DNA from: an uncultured Lachnospiraceae bacterium
GTDB lineage: Bacteria; Bacillota; Clostridia; Lachnospirales; Lachnospiraceae
Length of the DNA: 47,282 nt
Direction: 5' to 3'
NCBI GenBank assembly: GCA_949840465.1
Contig: CATKXE010000018.1
Span: forward strand, 1-47,282
Shown: positions 8,661-17,696 of the stretch, piece by piece
How the letters are laid out: each line of letters opens with the position of its first letter
How positions within the stretch are numbered: the first letter of the stretch is position 1
Position numbers and translations under genes: made by a program
The notes under the pieces: model-generated
Seen by the model: the letters and a program-made list of their open reading frames with translations, nothing else
What the model was told of the DNA's origin: nothing
The model's database searches: none

Positions 8661-9666
8661 TGCATCAGAACTGACGCCGGAACAGAAAGCGGCGGCGGTT
8701 GTTATTTCTTTGGGGGCTGATAAAGCATCCAAGATATACAAACATCTTGGTGAAAGTGATATTGAGAAACTGACGATAGAGGTTGCCAAGCTGGGGCATA
8801 TCACCCCGGAACAGATGGAGGAGGTCTTAGACGAGTTTTACAAGACCTGTCTCACACAGAAAGTCGTGACCGACGGTGGTATGGAGTATGCCCGGGCCGT
8901 TCTGGAAAAAGCGTTTGGCGAGAGTACGGCGCAGACGCTTCTGGACAAACTTGCAAAATCCATGAAGACCCGCCCGTTTGAATTTATACGGAAGAGCGAT
9001 GTGAAGAATCTGTTTTCATTCCTTCAGCATGAACGGCCGCAGACGATCGCACTGATTCTTTCTTATGCCGAGCCGGATCAGGCGTCCTTTATCATTGCCG
9101 AGCTTCCCAAGGAGAAGCAGATTAAGGTGGTAGAGGCTATTGCAAAGATGGAGAGCGCATCCCCCGAAGCAATCAAGATCGTGGAGGCTTCGCTGAAAAA
9201 AAGATTCGAGAGCGTGCTTACAACTTCCGACTTTACAACGATTGGCGGTATCGACTACATAGCAGAGGTCATGAACAATATGGACCGTGCAAACGAAAAG
9301 TTTATTTTCGACGAATTGGGCAAGGAGAACGAAGAACTGGCCGAGACAATCCGCAAGAAGATGTTCGTATTCGAAGACATTGTATCTATGGACAACAGAT
9401 CCATCCAGCGTTTTATCCGCGAGTGCGACGTCAAAGATATTGTTTACGCCCTCAAGGGTTCCGACCAGAATATCAAGGATCTTGTTTTTGCGAATGTCTC
9501 AAGCCGTATGGCAGAGAGCATCCAGTCCGACCTGGAGGTTACGGTCAATGTACGTCTGCGCGACGTAGAAGAAGCGCAGCAGCGGATCGTAGGAGTGATC
9601 CGAAGACTGGAAGAGGCTGGAGAGCTGATCATTGTCAAGAGCGGTAAAGACGAAATCATCGCATAA
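8650..9666 (+). CDS. fliG: Flagellar motor switch protein FliG
   Basis: FliG is the C-ring protein that contacts the MotA stator and sets rotation direction. The N-terminal LTPEQKAAAVVISLGADKASKIYKHL binds FliF. The middle domain includes LFSFLQHERPQTIALILSYAEPDQAS with the EHPQ-like HERP motif. The C-terminal torque domain includes FVFEDIVSMDNRSIQRFIRECD, with charged residues that face MotA. The 338-residue length is standard. It overlaps fliF by 11 bases and is followed 19 bases later by fliH. Confidence 0.97.
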   Translation: MAANASELTPEQKAAAVVISLGADKASKIYKHLGESDIEKLTIEVAKLGHITPEQMEEVLDEFYKTCLTQKVVTDGGMEYARAVLEKAFGESTAQTLLDKLAKSMKTRPFEFIRKSDVKNLFSFLQHERPQTIALILSYAEPDQASFIIAELPKEKQIKVVEAIAKMESASPEAIKIVEASLKKRFESVLTTSDFTTIGGIDYIAEVMNNMDRANEKFIFDELGKENEELAETIRKKMFVFEDIVSMDNRSIQRFIRECDVKDIVYALKGSDQNIKDLVFANVSSRMAESIQSDLEVTVNVRLRDVEEAQQRIVGVIRRLEEAGELIIVKSGKDEIIA

Positions 9667-9685
9667 TAGAAAAGGATGATATGCC

Positions 9686-10462
9686 ATGCCAAGGGTTATG
9701 AAGGGGCCGGGTGAGGAACAGGACATTCGGCCATATGATTTCTTCGCAGGTTTCCAGATTGAGAGGACTGTAGATGCAGTAGAGCCGGAGGAGGCCGAAG
9801 AAGAGGAAGAAGAAGTTGAAGAGAAGGACGCGAAAGAGCAGTATGAAGAACTGTTGGAAGCCCAGCGCAGGATCGTGGAACAGGCGGAGGAGCATGTAAA
9901 AAGAATTGTGGACGACGCCCACAAACAGGCGGATATTCTCCGTCAGAAAGCCTTTGCGGAAGGCCATGAGGAAGGGGTCGAAGCGGGATATAAAGAGGCG
10001 TATGAAGAACAGCGGCGTCTTCTTGACGTGGAAATTAAGCAGCTGCAGGCCAATGCCGCGGACGTGATGCGAAGCATTTCCATAGAAAAAACAAAGCTTC
10101 TTGAGCAGTATGTAGACGATCTGAAACGGATTTCTCTGGCTATTGCAGAAAAGATCATCCAGACCAGCCTGCAGTCCAGCGGCGATATTGTGAAGAGGAT
10201 GATTCTGGCGGCAACAGATAAGATCACAAAGAAGCAATGGGCAAAAATTTATATCACAAAGTGTGAGACCGGCATATCTATGGAAGTGGATGCGGATTTT
10301 CTGGAAGCGCTGTCCAAGTTGTCTGATAATATCAAGATTATCACTATGGACAACGGAGAAGAAGGAACCTGCATTATTGAACTCCCGGATGAAATTATAG
10401 ATGCCAGTGTGAGCACGCAGTTGGAGAATATTAAGGACATATTGAATAATGTCAGAGCATAA
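9686..10462 (+). CDS. fliH: Flagellar export apparatus stator FliH
   Basis: FliH holds the FliI ATPase and docks it to the export gate. A long acidic Glu-rich stretch (residues ~33-55) precedes a coiled coil. The glycine-spaced segment EGHEEGVEAGYKEAYEE is typical of FliH, and the C-terminal half matches the V/F-type ATPase peripheral-stalk-like domain. The family diverges strongly, so the call rests on the motif and on the fliG-fliI position. Length 258 residues. Confidence 0.88.
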   Translation: MPRVMKGPGEEQDIRPYDFFAGFQIERTVDAVEPEEAEEEEEEVEEKDAKEQYEELLEAQRRIVEQAEEHVKRIVDDAHKQADILRQKAFAEGHEEGVEAGYKEAYEEQRRLLDVEIKQLQANAADVMRSISIEKTKLLEQYVDDLKRISLAIAEKIIQTSLQSSGDIVKRMILAATDKITKKQWAKIYITKCETGISMEVDADFLEALSKLSDNIKIITMDNGEEGTCIIELPDEIIDASVSTQLENIKDILNNVRA

Positions 10463-10476
10463 CGAGGTGAGAGCGC

Positions 10477-11778
10477 GTGTTTTCAAAGCTGCCGGAGCTG
10501 ATTCAGAAGGCGGAGACAGTCAGCTATATAGGGAAAATTGAAAATGTAATCGGAATGTCCATGGAATCTTCCGGCAACCGCGCCAGCATCGGTGATATTG
10601 CCATGATTTATAACGAGGAGAAGAAGCGGCAGATTCCGGTGGAAGTCGTGGGCTTTCGGGAAGACAAGATGCAGCTCATGGCATATGAGAACTTAAGCGG
10701 CGTGTCGGCAGGCAGTTTTGTGAGAAACACACGGAAGCGTTTAAAAATACCGGTAGGTGAGTTCCTGCGGGGACGTATTATCGATGCGACGGGAAAGCCC
10801 ATGGATGATCAGGGGCCGCTTCCGTCCTCACGGTATTATTATGTGGAAAATGCATTTATCAATCCGATGTCCCGCCCGCCGATCACGGATCCGCTGGAAT
10901 TTGGAGTTAAGGCGATTGACGGGATGAATACCATCGGCAAAGGGCAGCGTATTGGAATCTTTGCCGGAAGCGGGGTGGGCAAGAGTACACTGATGGGTAT
11001 GATTGCCAAGAACGTAAAAGCAGACATTAATGTGATCGCACTGGTAGGGGAACGTGGCCGTGAGGTCCGGGAATTTGTGGAGAAGGATCTGGGGCCGGAA
11101 GGCATGAAGCGAAGCGTGGTGGTGGTGGCGACATCAGACCAGCCGGCAATGCTCCGCGTCAAGTGTCCTCTGGTGGCGACCACGATTGCAGAGTATTTTA
11201 AGGATCAGGGAAAAGACGTATTACTGATGATGGATTCCCTGACCCGTTTTGCAATGGCACAGCGTGAGATTGGGCTTGCTACCGGAGAGCCGCCGGTGGC
11301 AAGGGGTTATACACCCTCTATCTATGCGGAGTTCCCGAAGCTTTTGGAGCGCAGCGGGAATTTTGAAAAAGGATCTATTACCGGAGTTTATACTGTTCTG
11401 GTAGAAGGGGATGATACCAATGAGCCTATCTCCGATACGGTTCGCGGCATTCTGGACGGACATATCGTACTCACAAGGAAGCTGGCCAATGAAAACCACT
11501 TCCCGGCGATTGACATCAACGCAAGCATCTCCCGTCTGATGTCCAGCATTGTGCCTCAGGAACATAAAGATACAGCGGCAAAGCTGCGGGATATCCTGAG
11601 CCTTTACACGAAGAATGAGGATTTGATATCCATCGGTGCGTATAAGGCCGGGACGAATCCCAAGCTGGACGTGGCGATTTCCAAGATTGACAAGGTGAAT
11701 GATTTTCTGATGCAGAAGACAGACGAGAGCTTTTCGGTGGAGGAATCGCTGGAGATTATGAAGAGGATCCTGAATTAG
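10477..11778 (+). CDS. fliI: Flagellum-specific ATPase FliI
   Basis: FliI is the ATPase of the flagellar type III export system. The Walker A motif GSGVGKST includes Lys169, and the Walker B region is VLLMMDSLTRFA. The GERGREVREF and PSIYAEFPKLLERSG segments, shared with F1 beta subunits, are present. The 433-residue length is typical. The start is GTG at 10477 with a GAGGTGAGAG ribosome site close upstream. The adjacent fliH and fliJ encode its partners. Confidence 0.97.
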   Translation: MFSKLPELIQKAETVSYIGKIENVIGMSMESSGNRASIGDIAMIYNEEKKRQIPVEVVGFREDKMQLMAYENLSGVSAGSFVRNTRKRLKIPVGEFLRGRIIDATGKPMDDQGPLPSSRYYYVENAFINPMSRPPITDPLEFGVKAIDGMNTIGKGQRIGIFAGSGVGKSTLMGMIAKNVKADINVIALVGERGREVREFVEKDLGPEGMKRSVVVVATSDQPAMLRVKCPLVATTIAEYFKDQGKDVLLMMDSLTRFAMAQREIGLATGEPPVARGYTPSIYAEFPKLLERSGNFEKGSITGVYTVLVEGDDTNEPISDTVRGILDGHIVLTRKLANENHFPAIDINASISRLMSSIVPQEHKDTAAKLRDILSLYTKNEDLISIGAYKAGTNPKLDVAISKIDKVNDFLMQKTDESFSVEESLEIMKRILN

Positions 11779-11828
11779 GAAGAATACGGAATTTAGATAA
11801 AATCAAAAATAAAGAGAGGCCTGAAAAG

Positions 11829-12296
11829 ATGAAGAAATTCTTTTTTGCACTGGACACGGTACTGCGGTACAAAGAGCAGGTATTGGACAGCTTAAAGGCA
11901 GAACATGCCAGAATCCTGCTTAAAGTCAGAGAATGTGAGAATGTAATTGATGAGTTGGAATTCCGGCATCAACAGTGTACCATAGAATTCCAGCAGAACA
12001 AGGCCAATGGAATGATGATCAATGAGATTCGTACCTATGAGAATTATCTGGAATCTCTGCTGATTAAGATCCGCAGGAAGAAAGAGCTTCTGGCAAGGCT
12101 GAAAGAGCAGGAAGAGGCGAAGCGGCAGGAAGTCGTGGAAGCCAAGAAGGAGACTTCTTCCATAGATAAGCTCAAAGAGCATAAGCAGACGGAATATGAT
12201 AAGGAAGTGCAGAAGCAGGAAGAGCACTTCATAGAAGAGTTCGTAACCACAAGGGATGCCATGGCGAGATTAAGCGGCAGGGTATCACATGCGTAA
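11829..12296 (+). CDS. fliJ: Flagellar export chaperone FliJ
   Basis: This is a 155-residue, almost entirely helical and highly charged protein beginning FFFALDTVLRYKEQVLDSLKAEHA, the usual FliJ opening. FliJ is a coiled-coil stalk that works with FliI and escorts export substrates. The sequence has little else that is diagnostic, so the identification depends partly on its place between fliI and fliK. Confidence 0.88.
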   Translation: MKKFFFALDTVLRYKEQVLDSLKAEHARILLKVRECENVIDELEFRHQQCTIEFQQNKANGMMINEIRTYENYLESLLIKIRRKKELLARLKEQEEAKRQEVVEAKKETSSIDKLKEHKQTEYDKEVQKQEEHFIEEFVTTRDAMARLSGRVSHA

Positions 12297-12413
12297 AAAT
12301 TGATAACAAAGGGTAATACTGCACAGCAGATTACTATATATTTCTCTATGGGAAATCTTTTGGGATTTTTCAGGGAAGCACAGCAATAAGAATGAAAGAA
12401 AGGAGGAATTCCA

Positions 12414-13598
12414 ATGGTGAATGTAAGCGTAAAGGCGCCGGATATTGGCTTTCAGGCTGCGGATGCCGGGAAGGGCAAGAACAGCACGAAGGGCACATCT
12501 TCAGACCAGTTCCGCAAGCTCTTACAGAACAGGCAGGATAGCAGCCAGGAGGACAACAGAAGCCAGGAAGTGTCCAGGGATAATAACCAGGACAAAATCG
12601 AAGCGCCAAAGGACACCAAAGAGACCGGAGAAGACACAAAAGAAAGCTCTAAGGCAGACGGCAGTGAAGACGCTGCTAAAACTGAGGACAACAGCCAGAC
12701 GCAGGAGATGCTTGCAGCATACCAGTTGAGCCAGGGAATGCGCCCGGAACTGCTTCAGGCAGAGCCGGAGGTCGTGATTGAGGTTCCAGAACTCACTCAG
12801 GCAGGAACGGAGGTTCAGGCGGTTGATGTATCAGAGGCAGTGGAAGCGGCTCCCCAGGCAGAGGCGCCGGAAAGCACGGATCTTCTGGCCGGTGTTCAGG
12901 ACGCAGGGCAGGCGCAGCAGGCCCAGACAGAGAGCAGCCTTCCGGCGGATGTAAAGGTTTCGACGGCTGAGGCGGTCAAAGAGCCGGAAGTACAGGCGGC
13001 CGGAAATACAGTACAGTCTGCGGCTGATGGGGTCAGTGATGTAAAAGGCGCATCCGCTGAGAGCAGCCGGGATGCACAGACAGAGAACCCGGGGGTAGAA
13101 CAGGCAGCGGCAGCGATGGCACAGGCTCCGGTAAGGACAGCAGCAGAGGATATTAAGCCCCAGGAGGTTGTCACGGTGCAGGCGCCCCAGGCAGAAGAAC
13201 TTCCAGACAAGGTGGCGGAACAGCTTCTTTCCAGGATGTCGCAAGGGGTACAGGAATTTGAAATCCACATCGAGCCGGAGAACCTTGGAAAGATTGCAGT
13301 GAAGGTGCTGTACGAGGACGGCCAGGCAACCGTATCGATTCTCTGTACAGAAAAGAAGACCTTAGACCTGCTTGGGAATAACGCAAGAGACATCGGCAAC
13401 ATCATTGAGCGCAATCTGGGCGGTGAGACGAAGATTTTTGTGGAAAAGCAGGAGACCGACTATCTGGAGCAGAACAAAGATCAGAATCAGCATGGGAATC
13501 AGGAAGAGCAGAAACAGCAGAAGGGGCAGGACAAAAAAGAAGATGCGGACGATGCAGAGCAGTTCCTTCAGAAGCTGCGCTTAGGCTTAATGGGATAA
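12414..13598 (+). CDS. fliK: Flagellar hook-length control protein FliK
   Basis: FliK is exported, measures the hook and switches the export gate to late substrates. Residues ~1-260 are of low complexity, rich in Gln, Glu, Ala and Ser, as in other FliK molecular rulers. The globular C-terminal domain (about 275-350) shows FEIHIEPENLGKIAVKV and a following beta segment, then a Gln/Lys-rich tail. The 117 bases before the gene are non-coding. AAAGGAGG lies upstream of the ATG. Confidence 0.9.
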   Translation: MVNVSVKAPDIGFQAADAGKGKNSTKGTSSDQFRKLLQNRQDSSQEDNRSQEVSRDNNQDKIEAPKDTKETGEDTKESSKADGSEDAAKTEDNSQTQEMLAAYQLSQGMRPELLQAEPEVVIEVPELTQAGTEVQAVDVSEAVEAAPQAEAPESTDLLAGVQDAGQAQQAQTESSLPADVKVSTAEAVKEPEVQAAGNTVQSAADGVSDVKGASAESSRDAQTENPGVEQAAAAMAQAPVRTAAEDIKPQEVVTVQAPQAEELPDKVAEQLLSRMSQGVQEFEIHIEPENLGKIAVKVLYEDGQATVSILCTEKKTLDLLGNNARDIGNIIERNLGGETKIFVEKQETDYLEQNKDQNQHGNQEEQKQQKGQDKKEDADDAEQFLQKLRLGLMG

Positions 13599-13619
13599 AG
13601 AAAGGAGCAGTAAAAGAGT

Positions 13620-14198
13620 ATGGCATTAGATTTAAACAGCGCTGCGGCGTCAGGTATTTATGATAAGACGTTAGCCACACAGACGACGGCAAAATCCGAC
13701 AAGTCCACGCTGAGTACGGACGATTTCTGGACCTTAATCGCGGCAGAACTGAAGTATCAGGATATGTCCAATCCGATGGACAATGCGGCGATGATGGAAC
13801 AGATCACCCAGATGTCCAGTATGAGTACCATGAACTCCATGGCAACGGCAATTTCGAATTTTTCGACAGTCATCAATAACCTTTCTTCTGTAACCTTAAC
13901 AACATATTCTACAGGGCTGCTTGGAAGAGAAGTTACAGTTGTGACCAAGACGGACGAAGACGGAAAACCGACGGAGACCATCAAAGGGATTGTCACAGGA
14001 GTCGATTTGACCGGCGCGACTTCCGTATATGTAGACGGTAAAAAATACGAATTGGCAAATATCATGGCAGTGGGAGATGTACCGGACATGAACAAAGACG
14101 ACGGTACCTCAGAAGACGATAAGAATACAGATACCACAGACAAGACAGACACATCCGATAAGACGGACACCACGGACAAGACAGATACAGGGAAGTAA
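13620..14198 (+). CDS. flgD: Flagellar hook-capping protein FlgD
   Basis: FlgD caps the growing hook. The N-terminal core DDFWTLIAAELKYQDMSNPMDNAAMMEQITQMSSM is diagnostic. A small beta domain follows (YSTGLLGREVTVV, TGVDLTGATSVYVDGKKYEL). The protein lacks the larger second domain of some homologues and ends in a repetitive Asp/Thr/Lys tail of the form TDKTDT (roughly residues 165-192), probably disordered and prone to length change by slippage. Length 192 residues. Confidence 0.93.
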   Translation: MALDLNSAAASGIYDKTLATQTTAKSDKSTLSTDDFWTLIAAELKYQDMSNPMDNAAMMEQITQMSSMSTMNSMATAISNFSTVINNLSSVTLTTYSTGLLGREVTVVTKTDEDGKPTETIKGIVTGVDLTGATSVYVDGKKYELANIMAVGDVPDMNKDDGTSEDDKNTDTTDKTDTSDKTDTTDKTDTGK

Positions 14199-14252
14199 CA
14201 GATAAGCGGAATCAGGAAATTGTGCAGGGAAGGATAAAGGCGGTGCATATGG

Positions 14253-14675
14253 ATGGGAGATAAGATAAATCAGATTAATCAGGTTAGTCAAATCAATCAG
14301 ATAACGAATGCCGGAGCATTGAAGCTTAAACATGCCGCGTCACAGCTTCAGAAAGCGAAGACGGATACCGTGACAGGCGTACAGTTCGCGGATCTTCTGC
14401 AGCAGAAAGCGGGGGCTTCCCAGTCCGTACAGTTCTCGAAGCACGCGGCGAAGCGGGTGCAGGAGCGCGGCATTGATATGAATGACAATCTTCTGGATCA
14501 TTTAAACCAGGCGGTTGAAAAAGCCCGGGCGAAGGGAGCCAGAGACGTCGTCATCATCGGTGAGAGCAATGCCTTTATAGTAAATGTTCCCAACAATGTG
14601 GTCGTGACAACGATGTCCGGTACGGAAATGAAAGAAAATATTTTTACCAATATTGACAGTGCTGTCCTCATGTAA
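14253..14675 (+). CDS. Flagellar operon protein, TIGR02530-like
   Basis: This 140-residue protein has a conserved C-terminal part: FSKHAAKRVQERGIDMNDN followed by a KGARDVVIIGESNAFIVNVPNNVVVTTMSG stretch. It resembles the small flagellar-operon family found between flgD and flgE in Bacilli and Clostridia, whose job is not settled. The N-terminal third is Gln/Asn-rich. It is flanked by flgD and flgE, so a part in hook assembly is likely. Confidence 0.8.
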   Translation: MGDKINQINQVSQINQITNAGALKLKHAASQLQKAKTDTVTGVQFADLLQQKAGASQSVQFSKHAAKRVQERGIDMNDNLLDHLNQAVEKARAKGARDVVIIGESNAFIVNVPNNVVVTTMSGTEMKENIFTNIDSAVLM

Positions 14676-14725
14676 GCCGGACCATCTATGGAGGTTTCGT
14701 ATCTGCGTGACTCGCAGGTACAGCG

Positions 14726-14780
14726 GGGGACTGTGGGGGAAGAACGGATCTGTTATCCGGGATTTGTCCGTACAGTCCCC
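14726..14780 (+). promoter_or_regulatory. Nested hairpin before flgE
   Basis: Outer arms GGGGACTGT (14726-14734) and ACAGTCCCC (14772-14780) enclose CGGAT/ATCCG (14745-14749 and 14755-14759). A GC-rich region with TGCC/GGCA arms follows. No U-tract is present. It lies in the 178-base gap before flgE and may act in mRNA processing or stability. Confidence 0.5.
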
Positions 14781-14853
14781 GGGCGCGCTGCCCTGATCAT
14801 GGCAGGACGCTTAGGAGACAGCAGAGGGTTGAAAAGAAAGGAAGTAGAAGAAT

Positions 14854-16218
14854 ATGGTTAGATCAATGATTGCCGGAGTCGCAGGACTTAAGGCGCATCA
14901 GTCAAAAATGGATGTAATCGGTAATAATATCGCCAACGTGAATACGTGGGGATTTAAAGGATACAGTTACAACTTCAAGGACTCTATGTATACCAATTCC
15001 ATTAAGAGTGCGGCAGGAAGTGAACTGGCAGGGGCTGCCGGCGGACGTAACGCTTCGCAGGTCGGTTATGGTTCCCAGTTGTCATCCATTTCCAATGTAT
15101 TTGAAAACGGGGCGCCGTCTCCGTCAGCCAATCCAATGGACTGTATGATCGACGGTACGGGGTTCTTTCTGGTAGGGAATATGGTAAACGGTAATTTCTC
15201 GGATATCGCGTCTGCTGGTCTTTATTTGTCCAGAGTCGGCATTTTCCGGGTGGATGATAACAACTATCTGGTAGACGACCAGAGAAGTTATGTATATGGT
15301 TATGCAGTGCAGGAAGGTACAGGTATTCCGGAGACGCCTGCTGTCGGAGGTTCTGGTACATTCAATGACGTTCCTGTTACATTCAATGAGACTAATGGGA
15401 AGATTACAATAGGCGGTATTACAGTACAGTCGTCTGTTACGAACAAAAGTAAGTTACAGACTGCCATAAATGACTGGATTGCATTTGTGACGAAGTTTAA
15501 AGTGCAGGATGATGGAACCGGTAATCTTCAGGTAGTAGATGCAAAGGGAGATCCTATGCAAGCAATGGATCAGGCAGATACTCCGGTGGATGTATCAGAT
15601 AAGATAATTGAGCTGAGCAAAGTCACCCTGGGAGTTACCGAACTGGGCGCGAGCCTGGATACGGCTAAATTTAAAGTATCCGCGAAAGCAACAGGAGAAA
15701 ATTATACGACGGATGTGGAACCTGTTGGGACTACCCTGGGGGGGACATTGGATCCGGCTACCCGGGTGGAAGGAAACGACCTGGTACCGGCAGTTCTGGC
15801 CGTGTATTCAGATGAGTTATCTGCACTTAAGATCCCGATTGATGAGAACACAGGCCTGCCTTACAAACTGAACAATTATTCCATCAACGAGAACGGCGTG
15901 GTTGTCGGTGTGGATGAACTGAACCGTACTATCGTGATCGGGCAGGTAGCGCTGGTTTCCGTACAGAATCCAAACGGTCTGGAGAAGACCAGCGGTTACT
16001 ACTACACGATCGGCGAGAATGCAGGCGACGTATATGATGTGAAACCCGGCACCGGCCCGGCAGGTATTATCAAACCTGGTAATCTGGAAATGGCCAATGT
16101 TGACCTGGCCAATGAGTTTGCCAATATCATCACCACCCAGAGAGGGTTCCAGGCGAATTCAAAGATCATCACAGTGACAGATGAAATGCTACAGGAACTT
16201 GTAAACATGAAGCGTTAA
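14854..16218 (+). CDS. flgE: Flagellar hook protein FlgE
   Basis: FlgE polymerises into the hook, the flexible joint between rod and filament. The N-terminal signature DVIGNNIANVNTWGFKGY and the C-terminal helix VDLANEFANIITTQRGFQANSKIITVTDEMLQELVNMKR are clear. The middle (residues ~100-380) is the variable outer domain. The 454 residues are normal for hook proteins of Clostridia. GAAAGGAAG lies upstream of the ATG. Confidence 0.96.
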   Translation: MVRSMIAGVAGLKAHQSKMDVIGNNIANVNTWGFKGYSYNFKDSMYTNSIKSAAGSELAGAAGGRNASQVGYGSQLSSISNVFENGAPSPSANPMDCMIDGTGFFLVGNMVNGNFSDIASAGLYLSRVGIFRVDDNNYLVDDQRSYVYGYAVQEGTGIPETPAVGGSGTFNDVPVTFNETNGKITIGGITVQSSVTNKSKLQTAINDWIAFVTKFKVQDDGTGNLQVVDAKGDPMQAMDQADTPVDVSDKIIELSKVTLGVTELGASLDTAKFKVSAKATGENYTTDVEPVGTTLGGTLDPATRVEGNDLVPAVLAVYSDELSALKIPIDENTGLPYKLNNYSINENGVVVGVDELNRTIVIGQVALVSVQNPNGLEKTSGYYYTIGENAGDVYDVKPGTGPAGIIKPGNLEMANVDLANEFANIITTQRGFQANSKIITVTDEMLQELVNMKR

Positions 16219-16597
16219 TCGCGCATAATCAGCACATTGCGATTTGCAGCGTAATATGAGGTATATCGTGCCGCTGATGCCCGCCACTACCTTTGCAGTA
16301 CGGCAGATCCTGCGCCGCAGTCCAAGCCGGAATCCGGTAAGGGCTGCAGCGCGGCTGCCAGGCTGCTGGCGGGTGGTTTGACGGAGTTCAGCGGCTATGG
16401 TACACCTGCTGAGGGACTGCCGTGAAATAACATTGAGAGAATATTACTTTACGACAGTTCTTAACCTGATGTACTGGCTGTAATGGACAATTCATTACGA
16501 TTCAGGAGATCCACAGTGAATATTGAGGAGGTAACGACGTACACACCGGAACTTTGTTTTTCCGTTCCGGCTGCGTTAGAAAAAGAGGGAATATGCT
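16219..16597 (+). promoter_or_regulatory. Long structured gap between flgE and flbD
   Basis: These 379 bases hold no convincing gene. They contain long-range pairs CCGCTGA (16271-16277) with TCAGCGG (16388-16394) and CCCGCCA (16280-16286) with TGGCGGG (16367-16373). Inside is the palindrome CCGGAATCCGG (16327-16337) and GC-rich stems. A later hairpin has arms CCGGAAC (16546-16552) and GTTCCGG (16564-16570) close to the flbD start. The layout suggests a branched RNA or an inserted repeat element. Confidence 0.5.
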
Positions 16598-16840
16598 ATG
16601 ATAATGTTAACCAAATTAAATGACCAGAAGGTCATGCTGAACTGCGCACAGATTGAATCGGTGGAATTCATTCCCGAGTCCAAGATCGTCATGATGAACG
16701 GGAAGTTTTTTCTTGTAAAGGAAAGTGCAGAAGAGATCATCCAGAAAACAATTGAGTACAATGCAAAGTTCCATTGTCCCCATTATAAAAAACAAGCGGG
16801 CACAATGCAACCTCCCATTGTCCCCATTACAGAGAGATAA
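16598..16840 (+). CDS. flbD: Flagellar protein FlbD/SwrD
   Basis: FlbD (SwrD in Bacillus subtilis, where it raises motor torque) is a small protein found beside motA. The core IMLTKLNDQKVMLNCAQIESVEFIPESKIVMMNGKFFLVKESAEEIIQ is typical. At 80 residues it is longer than most members (about 65-70). The extra C-terminal ~20 residues come from a region with a 44-base tandem duplication (16761-16848), so the tail is probably recent and non-essential. Confidence 0.88.
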   Translation: MIMLTKLNDQKVMLNCAQIESVEFIPESKIVMMNGKFFLVKESAEEIIQKTIEYNAKFHCPHYKKQAGTMQPPIVPITER

Positions 16841-16848
16841 AAGGTTAA
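16761..16848 (+). repeat. 44-bp tandem duplication at the flbD 3' end
   Basis: ATGCAA at 16761 and 16805 is followed in each case by CCATTGTCCCCATTA. The unit is 44 bases, not a multiple of three, so the second copy is read in another frame and gives a different peptide. Confidence 0.6.
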
Positions 16849-16863
16849 GGCGGTGAAGAAAAA

Positions 16864-17679
16864 GTGGACATAACAACAATTTTAGGACTTATTATCGGTG
16901 CGGTGCTGGTCGTGTTCGTCGGCATCACACCTGCAAAATTAGGAAACTTCTGGGATCCTGCAAGTGTGGCGATCGTAGTCGGCGGTGCGATCTCCGCGGT
17001 CATTTCCAGTTATCCGCTGAATCAGCTATCCAGGATCCCCAAGCAGATGGCACTTCTGCTTCAGGGCAACAGGTACAATATCGGTACATTAGTTGACACG
17101 CTGGAGGAGATGGCGCAGCTTGCAAGAAAGAACGGCCTGTTGGCGCTGGAAGAAAAAGCAAATGAAGTGGACGACCCGTTTTTTAAGCAGGGCATCATGC
17201 TGATCGTGGACGCTACCGAACCGGAAGAGGTCCGCTCCATGCTGGAGAATGAGCTGGACGCCATGTCCGCGAGACATGAAGAAGGGATTGCCCTGTTCAA
17301 TAAGGCATCAGCATTTTCTCCGGCGTTTGGTATGATTGGTACGCTGGTCGGATTGGTAAACATGCTTAAAGGTATGAATCTTGACGAGGGAGGAGCCGGC
17401 GACATCGGCCCTGCCATGGCAACGGCGCTGATCACCACATTCTATGGATGTATCCTTGCCAACATGCTTTTCTCCCCAATCGCCAATAAGCTTACAGTCA
17501 GGAATGAGGAGGAGCTTTTGTATAAGCAGATTATGATTGAAGGGATTCTTGCCATTCAGTCTGGTGATAATCCGAAGTTCCTGAAAGAGAAACTGGTTAC
17601 ATATGTTGCCCAGAAGAAGCGGGCGAAGCTTCTTAATCAGGAAGCGAAGCCGGCAGCCGGGGGCGGCGGTGAGGAATGA
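16864..17679 (+). CDS. motA: Flagellar stator protein MotA
   Basis: MotA forms the proton (or sodium) channel ring with MotB and pushes on FliG. Four membrane segments are visible: TILGLIIGAVLVVFVGI, VAIVVGGAISAVISSY, FGMIGTLVGLVNML and LITTFYGCILANMLFSPI. The cytoplasmic loop carries the charged residues that contact FliG. The PAFGMIGTLVGL motif with its conserved proline is intact. Start GTG at 16864. The coupling ion cannot be decided from this sequence. Confidence 0.96.
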   Translation: MDITTILGLIIGAVLVVFVGITPAKLGNFWDPASVAIVVGGAISAVISSYPLNQLSRIPKQMALLLQGNRYNIGTLVDTLEEMAQLARKNGLLALEEKANEVDDPFFKQGIMLIVDATEPEEVRSMLENELDAMSARHEEGIALFNKASAFSPAFGMIGTLVGLVNMLKGMNLDEGGAGDIGPAMATALITTFYGCILANMLFSPIANKLTVRNEEELLYKQIMIEGILAIQSGDNPKFLKEKLVTYVAQKKRAKLLNQEAKPAAGGGGEE

Positions 17680-17696
17680 CCAGGAGGTAAGACAAT

